From positions 46,070,131-46,134,130 of the forward strand of contig NC_061119.1 in assembly GCF_002878395.1 (NCBI RefSeq): 64,000 nt of DNA, written 5' to 3'. Source of the DNA: Capsicum annuum. Taxonomy: Eukaryota > Streptophyta > Magnoliopsida > Solanales > Solanaceae. Of the stretch, positions 43,047 through 54,659 are shown piece by piece; position 1 is the first letter of the stretch, and every line of letters starts with the position of its first letter. Made by a program: the position numbers and the translations under genes. The notes under the pieces were generated by a model. That model worked only from the letters and a program-made list of their open reading frames with translations, did not search any database and was not told where the DNA came from.

Positions 43047-46000
43047 TGTTTTACGGAGAAAATTTTGACTTTTGAAAGAGTCGCCACTTAATTTTGAAAA
43101 GGAATTAAGAAACCTTTATAAAATACTTAGATGATTCAAAATAGGAAAATCGTTTAAGTTAGAGATTCTAAGTAAGAGGTTCCTATTAACGTTTTAGGAA
43201 GGTGTTAGGCACCTAAAACGTCTGCTAACTTGCGCTTATCCGATCTGTTTGAAAATCATCTTTGATTAACCTTGAAAGAAGTTCATTTTAGAAAAGAAAG
43301 CGATTTTAGGAATATTTTGGTGTTTATGCAAAACCAGTTTTTTAGCGACTTGTCTAAGGATTTCACTAGGTTCACAAAACTCGTAAGGCAAACAAGCATA
43401 AAGAAAATAGGGAAAGGGAGAAAGGAAGGGATTTAGACCATTATGCCCAAATCGATAAGACCTGTCCTAGTAATTGGGCCTTTGATCCATTTCACCTGTC
43501 CTAATCTAGTTTTCGAGCCCGTGGCTCGAAATTGCTCCACCTGTATTAGTTTACAGATTTGGCTTCGAGGCCCAAATGAATAACTAAATAAATAAATAAA
43601 TAAATACGACAACAATAAATAAATAAACACAACAAATAAATAAACAGAAATGAGGCTCGGGTTTTGTCGTCTCTTCAAGAATGGGACTTTAACCCATTTC
43701 TCTTCTTTTGACTCCTTGTATCCATATGCTATGTAACCGGCTTTGAATTTTCTTTTGGGGTTGACTCGATAGACATAGTGGGCCTCAATGGCCCATTTAG
43801 ATGCAAAGGGAAAGAACCCATTGGGGCTTCGAAATGGATTTAAATGCAAAGAAAGAAGAAATAAAATACATTAATATATATTCAATAAAGGTAAGGAGAA
43901 AGGAAACATAAAGGAAATCAATGCATGCTCACCAAAATAGGAAACTAGAATAGTTTATACATGGTTAATTCGAGGAGGAAAGACAACGGTAATTAAGACA
44001 TGATCAACAAAGAATGAAATAAGAATTAACACACGATTAACTAAAAGAAACAACGTAATACGATCCTAATCAGCAATCAATAGCCAATGGAAAATAATGA
44101 GGCGTGTCTAGATCAATTCAGGAAGAAGAGTCCATATGCAAGATAAAGATGGACTTTACATTTCAGCTAATAAAACACCCACATGTCTGTAACCACTTTG
44201 GACTAATTATTTGAAGCATGCCAATGTTTTTGGTGCAACTGTTCAACATCAGAGATTCGTAAAGTTTGGAACACCTGACAACTAATTAAACCTTCAATCA
44301 CTAATGTCTAGAGTATGTTCAATTACATGTAACAAATACTCAGTAGAATAAATTCAAGAAACCTCTAAAAAGTTGCTTAATCGATACATAAGATGACCCA
44401 TCCTTAAGGGTAATCATCTCAGATGAAGAAATGAACCAATCGATGCCTAATTAATTGAATCGATCAACTCATAAGTCTGCACAATTTTAAGCTACAACAG
44501 GTAATTGATGTACTACAAATCCACATAAGTCAACTTATCCAGATTTATAATTAAGTTAAAATATGCATATCATCCCGATCATATATCTGGAAGGAGAAAT
44601 GAACTGTTCAGACTACAAAACTCGCATCATTTTTTTTAGGAGCAATGGTTCTCTAAAAAAAACATATTCGATAAAACCAAGAAAGTGAAAAGGACAATAA
44701 ACATCTAGGCGAAGTTATTTGCAAAGAAGGAACAAAACAACGTTTTCTCCTTTTTTCAGTCAACACCCAACAAGAACGCGATTCGCACTTCAGAAATACA
44801 TCTGTGAGGCCCTCCTCACCCTCTTTCCGGCCTCAACTAGAAATAAATTTTTGAAAGTCGAAAGCAGGGTCATCGAGAGTTCATAGGACTGTCAACTTAC
44901 TAAAGACGTATACCCATCATCTCTATTAATCTCAAAAGTCAAGAGCTATGAGGTAGTCTGAGTCCAGTTGATCCAGGGAACTAAAGCCCCACCGGTGACC
45001 TCGAATTAAGGACAAGACTCAAGAAAACTGGGGTGAATCAAAGCGAAGGTACACTCAAGAAGACGTAACTTAGACTAAAATAAGGATACTTAAACATAGA
45101 GACAGTGAATCAAACCATAAGTAGCATGTAAAATGAAACAATGGGTAAATAATTAACCAACCATATTGAGGTTTGAACAATATATTACAAAACCGAGGGA
45201 AGTAAAGTGAGGCAAAAATCATGGATCAAATGATTATAACAATAGTTAGCCTAACGTAGCAAGAAACACTAAATCAGAAAGGGAAACGGGACACGAAAGG
45301 CAGAATCTTGATGATATATATGTAGATTCATACCACAAACTCTCAGGTAACCAACAACGTCAATTAAAAGACAGTATATTCGACATAATTGCATTGAGAA
45401 TTACAACATGAGCACTGCCTCAGCAAGATGGCATAACAATAATCACAAAAGAACCCCTAAGGCCATTACGACCATCTACAACAGACAAAATCCAGCCTCA
45501 TTCATGATTATTACTGAATAATTGAACTAATTCTATGGAGAAAGGGGGATGAAGTAAAAAATAATAGAATTACAAGGACGAGAGCGTTTACCTCCTTCGG
45601 GGCAGTTAAACGAGGAAACGAGCTAATTGTCAGGATGTCGACCACCGTCGAAGCTCAGTGTTATCAACTCGAGACCCTTCAATTAATCATCTAACTCTCA
45701 AAAGAAGAAAGAAACGAGAATTTTTCTACTAAAAGGAATTTTTCCTCTCAAAATTCTCTTCTGCCTCTCTTAATTTTCTTTTTTCGATTCCCTCTCTTTA
45801 CCAACCTTCATTCACGAAAATCAAACCCTTTTCTCGGCTCTCCGTGAGCCCTTTTATAGAAGGGATTAAGGGCATTCCTGGGATTTCCAAAAATAGCCCA
45901 TTTTAATTTTGAATTCCCCCAGCCAGCTCTATTTTTGTCCTCAATCCGCACCAATTTGAGTTTGGTGGACCAATAGAATTGGTGATAAATAAATTCTCCC

Positions 46001-47041
46001 CCAGACCCAATGAAAAATCGCTAAATATATACCTAATCCATACCATTACCCCAAAATTTGTTAAATATGGATGTTAGATGAGCTAACTCACCCTCTTTCT
46101 AGAAGCTTCTCCGATCTTCCATGGTACAACATCACGTGGGATGCGTGAAGAGGATTAAGATAGGTTGGTTGTAGGTTGATTTGACAGATTTTGATGAGTT
46201 AGAGCTGTTGATCAAGTTAGAAGGTCGGGGCGGGTTAATGGTTATTGAAGCTGGTCGGTGTTGAGATTGGGTGAAGGCTGTTTTGATGAAGACAACAACT
46301 GAAATGGGTTGGGTCTGCAATTGGGTTAACATTGGAGTGGGCCTGGGTAGTTATTAATTTGTTGTTGGGCTGGTGAATGGGTTAAAGGGAGTGGGATGGA
46401 TGGGATTTAGGCTTGTGTTGTTGAAATGGGCTGTTGAAGTTGGGAACAAATGGGATATTGATCAAGAAAGATATTTGGGCCAAAATTGGACAGATTAGGA
46501 AGGAATTTGGTAGTTGGGTAACTTTTGGGGTTATTTAATAAATAGCCTCAGATAGATTAGGGATTAGCCAATTTCATTTTATTTTTTGGTCAAATTGAAG
46601 ATTAATTGGCCAATTGCATTGCAATTGTGGTCGATTTAATTTCAATTATGGCCAAAATTAAATTGAAATCCAATTTGAATCAATACCTAATTTAATCCCG
46701 AGCTTCTCGATTTAATAAAATCAAATACATATTTATCCAAATCAATTATTCTTGAGATTACATTATATTTGAATCAAGATTTTAATTATTACATTTATTT
46801 TCAAAGATTATCCTTAATTAAAATTAGACATTGATGAGAATGTTCATTTAAATGATATCATTTATACAATCTCGGATATGTAAATACGAAAATATATAAT
46901 TATCACTTAAATAACAAATTTAGCCTAAATACATATTTAAAATGCATTTATTTGGAAAAAATAATTGTTGTGATTTTATTTGAAAATCGTAGAAACTCGA
47001 GATTTAACGTAGTTGAGGAGGGCAAAAATTAGGTGTCAACA
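43047..47041 (-). repeat. 3' LTR of element B (3995 bp)
   Basis: Plus-strand ends are TGTTTTACGG and AGGTGTCAACA. It includes GGAAGGTGTTAGGCACC (about 43198), a PBS-like AGTCGCCACTTA (43079-43090) and (AAAT)n at 43585-43605. About 95 bp near 43890-43985 are absent from the other LTR. ORFs within it are not genes. Confidence 0.9.
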
Positions 47042-47055
47042 ACTTCCCCCTCCCT
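47042..47055 (-). other. Polypurine tract of element B
   Basis: The minus strand reads AAGGGAGGGGGAAGT immediately before the 3' LTR start TGTTGACACC. A polypurine tract primes plus-strand DNA synthesis. Confidence 0.8.
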
Positions 47056-48229
47056 TTGGGTAGGGTGGATGCAAGTAACCCTAGGCAAAGGGAGGTTGAC
47101 ACTCCTAATTTTTGTCCGACCACAAATTCGAATCTGAAAGAGTTTGTTTTTCGCACGAGTTTCATGGAGTTATGGACGAACCTCGGTATTAGGTTTCCTA
47201 CATATCTCAGGTTACGTAGGAATTCAGGCCACTTGTAGTTCATAAAGGTTGATTTAAAGCATGAAAGTATCACGGTTTCAGAGTTTTTAGTTAAACCGAG
47301 AAGCTAGGGAATAAAGGGATTTGGTGGGAGGTTGGAATGCAGTAGAGTTTTCTGCATAGATCCCAGCCTACATATCCCTAAGACTTAGGGAATCAGACTG
47401 GTTGTAGTTCAACTCAATTGGAAAAAAAAATAGTCTTTTATTTCAGACGATCTTTGGCTCAAGATGAGTGACAAGTTGATCGAGTTATGGAAAAGAGGCT
47501 TGTAAACTCTTAACCATGAACATGGAGCTCTTCACATCCATAGGTAAGAATTTATCTGGTCTTAATTTCCAAAACTCTAAGTGAGTTGCCACCTGAATTT
47601 GAAAGAAGGAGAATGCTACCCTCGACAAGAGTTTAGAAATATCTCGAAGGTGAAGCTGAAACTAGAATATCCTGAAATACCCACATGCCTTCTAACAGAG
47701 GTGTGGTTGGATGGTGGTGGTGATCATCCTTAACTCGCGTCCAAAGAGTTTGACGTCCCTCTTTAGACTATGTCTCATTTTGCTGCTAAGAAAGAGTTCC
47801 ATGTTGTGCTGCGTCCTTTTTGGAGTCGTCCGCACCTGTGGTTTTGATTTGAGATTTTCATCCGCTCGGATCCTCTCGACAATATCTCAAACAAAAAATC
47901 ATTAGTAATAAGCCCAATTCACAAAAGAGGTGTATAGTTTTTTACCATATCTTCGCGTGAGCTGTTGTCTAAAAACAAAGTCATCCTTTCTTGTACCTAT
48001 TCGGTAGGAAATAACTCGCAATAACAGACACACCAACCTTATTGGTTGTTGCATAATTAGCTCATTTGTCGAGCAAATATGTCTTCAAAGTGGGGTGGCC
48101 CTTTTGGACACCAACGATACTTTATGCGGAACGGTCCCTACAATCGTGTAATCTTGTGCTGGTGTGGCAACCCTTTTGGTTGCCTATATCACTTGTTGTA
48201 TGTGGAATGATAACCTCTCCGGTTATAGC

Positions 48230-48790
48230 CGATGATCTATTTATAAATTTCCCTTAAATTGTCAATCTTTGAATAATTTTGCACATTATTTGATGTTGGA
48301 TACGAGGTGACTTACAGATATCCTTTAAATTGCTAGCCTCTAGGTAATCCCACACATTATTCAACCTTGGATAAGAGATGGCTTACAGATATGCCTGCAA
48401 TCGCTAGCTTTCAGGTGTTCCTGCACATCATCTAACCTTGGATACAATATGACTTATAGATATCGCTCAAATTGCTAGTCCTTGGGTAATCCTGGACATA
48501 ATCGATCTTGGATATGATGCGGCTTATAGAGAACCCTTGGACATATCAATTTGATAATCTCGCATATTCTCTAGTAAGGATTTAGTTGCGACTTATGGAT
48601 AACCTCCAGACTATCGATTTTTGGGCGATCTTGCACACTATCCGATTAGGATGTTGTTGTGGCTTACGGATGACCTATAGGCTATCAAATCATAGGTGAT
48701 CTTGCACACTATCCTATTTCAAATAATATGACTTTTAGATGACCCTTAAATTGTCAATTTCTAGGAAATCTTATATATCATCCATTCTTA
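48230..48790. repeat. Tandem array, about eight diverged ~68-bp units (element B)
   Basis: Units contain GGCTTACAGATATCCTTTAAATTGCTAGCCT...GGTAATCCTGCACATTATCCAACCTTGGATA-like text with strong divergence between copies. Confidence 0.75.
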
Positions 48791-48879
48791 GATAGCGACT
48801 TAAAAGTGTCCCTTAAAATCGTGTGCTCTTGATGCATTCAGATGTTGATGCATAAAATGATGAAATAACCTCGACACCA

Positions 48880-49140
48880 CAGTTTATGTCTCGCGTGTCA
48901 ACAGATATGAAATGCTGATGATATCCTCAACGCCAGCGTTTATGTCTTGCGCGTCAACAGATATAAAATGGAATGATATCCTCGGCGCCAGCATTTATGT
49001 CTTTGTGTGTCAACAAATATAAAATACCGATGATATCCTCGATGCCATCATTTATGTCTTTGAGTGTCAACAGATATAAAATACTGATGATATCCTCGAT
49101 GCCAGTATTTATGTCTTACGTGTCAAAAGATATAAAATAG
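48880..49140. repeat. Tandem array, five ~55-63-bp units (element B)
   Basis: Units read GATGATATCCTCGATGCCAG.ATTTATGTCTT.CGTGTCAACAGATATAAAAT with small changes. Confidence 0.85.
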
Positions 49141-49295
49141 CCCTCTCGGCAAATAATATGAATGACCCTCTTAGTAATGAAATGGCCCTCTCGGCAATGC
49201 TATGAAGTGGCCCTCTTGGCAATGATATGAAATGGCCCTCTCGGTAATGATACGAATTGTCCCTCTCGGCGATGATATGAATGACCCTCTTGACA
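49139..49295. repeat. Tandem array, about seven ~26-bp units (element B)
   Basis: Units are GCCCTCTCGGCAATGATATGAAATG and variants. The array abuts the previous one directly. Confidence 0.85.
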
Positions 49296-51204
49296 ATTTG
49301 AAAATAGTTTCACCTGAGTTTGTTTGTCTGTGTCTTGCTTTTTACATGTACCTGTACTCAAGGTAGACGATTAGTAGATACAAAGTCGCTTTTGCTAGTG
49401 ACTATTTTTTAGAAAAACTTTAAATACAATATTTGTAAAGAAGACAAGACAGTTTTGTTTGTCCTCCATGATCTCAAAAAGTGAGATGGACAATTCAACA
49501 GGTCCTTAACAAATGGGTATTAAACTCATTTTTAGGGCTACCCAAAAATACTATTCTTGAGCATTAGTGCTCTAGTGTGTCTCGCAATTTGCTCGGAGAT
49601 TTTTTAAAGAGACTCTTATTTTTGTGTATTGGTCACTGCATCTACAGAAAAATAATTAGTTTGAGTGAAACTACTCCGTGTTGACCTTCTTCGATTCTCC
49701 TTTTGCTCTACGCCATCTTTTGGGTACTCTACCATGTTGGTACCTCCACCCTGGCTCCCTGCTCCTATAGACGTCTAGGCAATCACTAAGTAAAAGATTT
49801 TGTAAAGATTTTTCAAAAGTAGTCTTATTTTTAGCAAATAGTTTTGAAAGTTTCTATAAAAGCTTTCAAAAATCTCTGTCAGTTTGTCATGTACTAGCTC
49901 AACGAACATATTCCTCTTAGTTTTGACTGTATCCGATGGAGGAGTTCCAGAACTCATCATCATTGTTGGAGGGTTCTACAAATGGTTTCGTCATAGCCAA
50001 AGATTTAGTTTACCTAGACTTTATAATAGGTGGTGATTCTCAAATCTCGACTTCGACCTCTAGTGCCGGGGAATTTGAAATATATTCCAGTATTTGGTGG
50101 AAATTTTTAGGCCTCCCTCAAAATTTCTGCCCCATTTTAAAGTTGTTTGATACGATGCCAACTCGAGAGGATCTGAATTCTTTATTGGTCTTCGTTCTCT
50201 TTGTTGAATGTTGATCTTCTCTTGCAAATTTTTGAGATTTCTTCTCAAAAATTCTGCCCCAGTTTCCATTTCCTGGGGTTAATGACAGAGCCATTCGGGC
50301 GCCTACGTATCCCGTTGAAGCAGGAATCAAGTCAACCATAGTTCAAGACTACGCTAAGGATATATAGAAAAATCTAACGGGTTGACCGAAGCCGACATAG
50401 GCCGCCTATGTATCTCTTTTGTTGGGAATTCAGGTCAAAGGTAGTTCGTAAATAAAAGAAAATGATAAATTTTCCTAAGGGGTTGACTGAAGCCGACATA
50501 GGCCGCCTACGTACCCTTTTTTGGAAATTCAGGACAAACGTAGTTCGAACATAAAGGGAAGGGGTTCTAGGCAATTACGCATCATAAAATTGATACTATT
50601 ATAAAGGCGATTACAAATAATCCAAGACACAAAAACTATAATATCTTTCAAGCATAATATCTCTTTACTGCATCAGAATTGATTGGTTTGGTCCACTCTT
50701 GACCATCTATCTCAGGTAGGATTAGGGCTCCTCCAGGTTGGGCTTCTTTTGATTTTCACATTCCTCTGTATCTACTACTAACTGCTCCTTGTCACCTTTT
50801 CTGTTCATCATTATTTCCTTCGCTTTGTTCGTCTAACCCTTGACTTGACATGACATTGGTAGATTTTTAAATTATTGCTACCAAAATAAAACATGCTAGA
50901 TAATCATGTTTTAAAAAATAACTTCTTAAATAAGGGAGACCTTTTGGAAAGTAAATAAAAACTATGGCTCATGACCCATACAAATGTGGGCCCATGCCTT
51001 TTTTAAAGTTGTAAAATAAGAAACAAAAATTTGAGACATAAAAAGGTGGATCACAAGGCCTCCTCTGGAGCATCACCGGTTTTAAAAACTATTAGTAATT
51101 GTCCTTTCATCTACCATGATGGGTGACGGGTTATGAGTGGAATGGAGGTCCATTTTTGCAAGGCTTACCCCACTGGACTTTGGGAAATCATCTGGTAGAG
51201 CATA
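49296..51204. other. Element B spacer between gag and tandem arrays
   Basis: Non-coding. It contains three copies of the GCCTACGTATCTC...GTAGTTC motif at 50301-50344, 50404-50448 and 50505-50547, the last two within a ~100-bp direct repeat (GGTTGACTGAAGCCGACATAGGCCGCCTACGTA). No pol domain was found on either strand. Confidence 0.6.
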
Positions 51205-53484
51205 TCATCCTTCGAACAGATCTCCTATCCCATCCCTAAGACCATCACCGTTTGACATCTCATGTATGGGAAATGACTGGTACAAGAGCGGCAAGGGCCT
51301 AAACAGACTCTCCTTTGAATAATCTTTGGTCTCTTCTTCCTTTCTTGATTGGTACTCTATTCCCTGCTTAAATGCTTTTTCGGGGACCATAACAGGCTCA
51401 ATAATTCCTTCTAAATCCCTACTTAAGGCGGCCACAACTTTCTCTATCTTCTCCACTTCTTCTGTTCTTTTGAGTCCTTCTGAATTTACCTTAGTGATGG
51501 CCTTGCTAGATGCCCATTCACCCTCTATTTCAATCATATTAACTGTAGGTCCCCCGTGATTAGGCAATGGATTACTGTTAATATTTGGTGTCGACGACTG
51601 AAGCGTGATGACCTTCTGATCGATCAAATCTTGGATCTTATGTTTCAAGTTAATACAATCCTCGGTAATGTGCCCCGCTACTCCTAAATGATAGGCACAA
51701 TTTTGATCGGCATGATAGAATCGAGAATTAAGATTGGTAGGCTTTGGTGGAATAGGCTGTAAATAACCAGCCTTCATCAATCTTCCGAAGAGCTGGGTAT
51801 GACTTTCAGCCAATGAAGTAAATTTTCTAAGGGGCTTCTTTTCAAGGTTTATATGTGGGGGGTTACACTGATTTTGATTAGCAGGAGGAGGTACTTGATG
51901 ATAGTTTGGAGGCACTTGAAAGTTTATTTGATTGTTTGGAATAGTAGTTTGAACATGAGACTGATAATTTGGCTACAGAACTTGACACTAGGGACATGGA
52001 GCTTGATATTGGGGTTGGGCATAGAATATAGGCTGAATAATTGGTAACGGTGGTGAGGAAAGAATATTCCTAGGCTTGAATTTCCTCTTCAATTCATTGA
52101 AAGAATCAGTACAGACCTGACCTACGTCTTTCCTTTTCTTCTTTGGGAACATGGAAGTCCCAGATGATATTTTGGAGTTTTGACAATCTTTCCTGTTTGA
52201 ATGCCTTTTTCTAAAGATTCCCCAATTTTCACCAAATCTGCGAATGTATCCTTGACAGTGGATACCATCCTAGTATAAAATTCTCCCTCCTGAGCATCGG
52301 AGAATATGGATACCATCTCCTCCTCAAACATAGGAAATTGTACTTTAGCAGCCTCTTTCCTCCAATAGAAGGCGTAGTCTCGAAAGCTCTCATCATTCTT
52401 CTGCTTAATACGATCTAGTGAGTATTGATCAGGGACTATCTCAATGTTAAATGTAAATTTAACGAGAAAACTTTTAGCCAACGCCTTCCAATTAGACCAT
52501 CTTTTCAGTTCTTCAGACATGAACCAATCTAAGGCTTCGCCGTTTAAGCTTCGACTGAATAAGCGCACCAATAATGCCTCATTTCTTCCTATCCCAACCA
52601 TCTGATCATAATACCTTCTTAGATGGGCCATTAGATTTCCGGTATACCGTTAAACACTTCAAATTTAGGGATCTTATAACCTTCTGGTAGATCTACTCCG
52701 GGGTGCACACACAAATCATCGTACCCCAAAGCATTATTATCACCTGCCTAGTGAGATTCCTTGATTCTCGTGATCTCTTCATTCATTGCTAGAAACTTCT
52801 TTTTATGCTTGGTCCTCCACTCCTTCTCTTTCTCCTCATAATGGTCTATCTCAAGATTAGGAAGGACATTATAAATGTCAGGAGATATGATGAATTGAGG
52901 AGGATATAGAAGAAGGCTTGATTTCGTAGATGAAAGGAAGTTGGTTGGTAGGTTGGGAGGGCGTTTTGAAAATTGGAAAAACTCTGTGGAATTTGAGAGT
53001 AGTTTGGTGGAATTTGAGAAGGATTTTGCAGATTTGGAAACGAATTTGGTGGATTCAGAGGTAGATTTGATGGATTTAGGGATAGATTTTGTGGATTTAA
53101 CAATGGGTTCTAGGGATTTGGGATTGAATTTTTTAGATTCGGAGAAGAGTTTTATGGGGCAAGGGATGGATTTTGTGGATGGTAAGCGTCTGGGTTATTT
53201 TCACGATTGGTATTTTGGACAAGTAGAGGGACAGAGACGAATGATATATTATTTGGCTGATCCCAAAGAATAGGCATACTGAGGGAAGGGATTTGGAGCG
53301 GAGTCCCGTGTCCTCCTGGAGAGGGAGCATTGATAGTGATGGCCAAGTTAACCAAATCTCGAGTACGATTTTTTTCCTCCTGAAGCATCTCTAGCTTTCT
53401 TGTGAGTTCCGCAATCATCTCACTCTGTTCTGTTATTACATTGTACTTGATAGTCAATGTATTTTCTTCATCATTTCCAGTCAT
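51205..53484 (-). pseudogene. Gag of element B
   Basis: Gag forms the particle that packages retrotransposon RNA. The minus-strand start is probably ATG 53484. The coiled coil (ITEQSEMIAELTRKLEMLQEE) is followed by a Pro/Asn-rich stretch with repeats like NPQNPSLAP (53152-52846, frame change). The capsid part at 52631-52122 has NEALLVRLFSRSLNGEALDW and FRDYAFYWRKEAAKVQ, the usual Ty3/Gypsy gag style. The last block (51915-51205) holds CAYHLGVAGHITEDC at residues 73-87, then LKHKIQDLIDQKV, a Tat-lineage hallmark. Frame changes near 53150 and 52640 and stops around 52010-52120 mean this copy is damaged. No protease follows. Confidence 0.85.
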
Positions 53485-54638
53485 TATTGAATGATGGTCA
53501 GATGATGGGATTTTGTGTGCTTTTGACCGCGTGAAGTAAGGATGTTCTGCCAGCTTATTTCAACACGAAGTAGTTTTTCTATTATCTGTAAAGTAAAACA
53601 ACTCATAGGCAAATGTGTTAGTTTCCACATGTGATATGCAATGCAAAATACTTGAAAGAAATAGACATATAGAGTTGTTTGTGTCATAGCCAAATTCATC
53701 CATAGGAGCCTAGAGGATAAACTTGCCTTTGATCCAAACAAACGCACATAAACACATAAGACAGTTATAAAAACATTATAATAATGCGTATCCAAAGTGG
53801 GGTGACCCTTTTGAGCCAAGGGTTTGTGCCTAATGATTTTCGAAGAAAAATATATTCTTATTTAAGGTCAATCCATTATCCCCCAACTTTTATAGACACT
53901 AAAAGGGCATAAATACCTACAAAAGATAACAAAAGAGGAATACAATCTTTAGAGAAAAGAAAATAACATGAAAGAAGACACGTTCCCACACAGGGGATAG
54001 AAAATACTAACTCCTGGGTTCTTTTTTTATCAGCCTTCGCCTTCTTAGCTACGTTCATTTCTTATATTGGTTACATACGTTGACGTTCAAACTGTGCCTT
54101 AAATGTAACCTCCCAAATCAATCAATTTCTTGCTCAACTTGCTTCAATTCTTCTTACGAAAGTAAGCAAATCAAGATTTTTCCCGACCCCTAAAGGATAA
54201 TGGATTGAATTAGACAGACATATATTTTCTTCAACATATAAAAATCGTTCGTCTATAATTGTCTCGGGGTCAATAGACGTAAGGCAAGTTTTCTAATGGG
54301 CCCAATACCCTGCTCGGGTATTGGGTCGTCCTAGGTTCATGCCTAAAATAGGATTTTGGTTTCGTTCTATCCTGGGTGTCTAGAGTGGGTTTGAATACTG
54401 GTTCTCAAGTAGATAACTTTAGTTTGAAAATACGAACAGCCATCAGACGACTCACTTGCTAATAAGCCATTCACATTTCTAACACATTATTAGAATTGAT
54501 CAATAGGGGCCGGGACATCCACGAAACCCCAAGACAGTTTAAATAATGCAAAAATATGTCATGAGATGCAATAATTGAACTTTACAGAATCAAAACACAT
54601 AAACACATAAACAGTTAATTAGAACCTAGTTAAAAAAT
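53485..54638. other. Element B leader
   Basis: Non-coding leader between PBS and gag; no other feature recognised. Confidence 0.5.
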
Positions 54639-54655
54639 CCCCAGCAGAGTCGCCA
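54639..54655 (-). other. Primer binding site of element B
   Basis: The minus strand reads TGGCGACTCTGCTGGGG, four bases downstream of the 5' LTR. It differs by one base from the PBS of element A. Confidence 0.75.
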
Positions 54656-54659
54656 TTTC

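Noticed and set aside
43433..43849. 138-codon minus-strand ORF and its shorter twin at 55160-55459
   Set aside because: Both are at the same place in the two LTRs of element B; an LTR rarely codes and the twin is shorter, so these are chance ORFs.
52941..53273. 110-codon plus-strand ORF rich in Leu, Asp and Phe repeats
   Set aside because: It is the antisense of the Pro/Asn-rich gag repeat segment.
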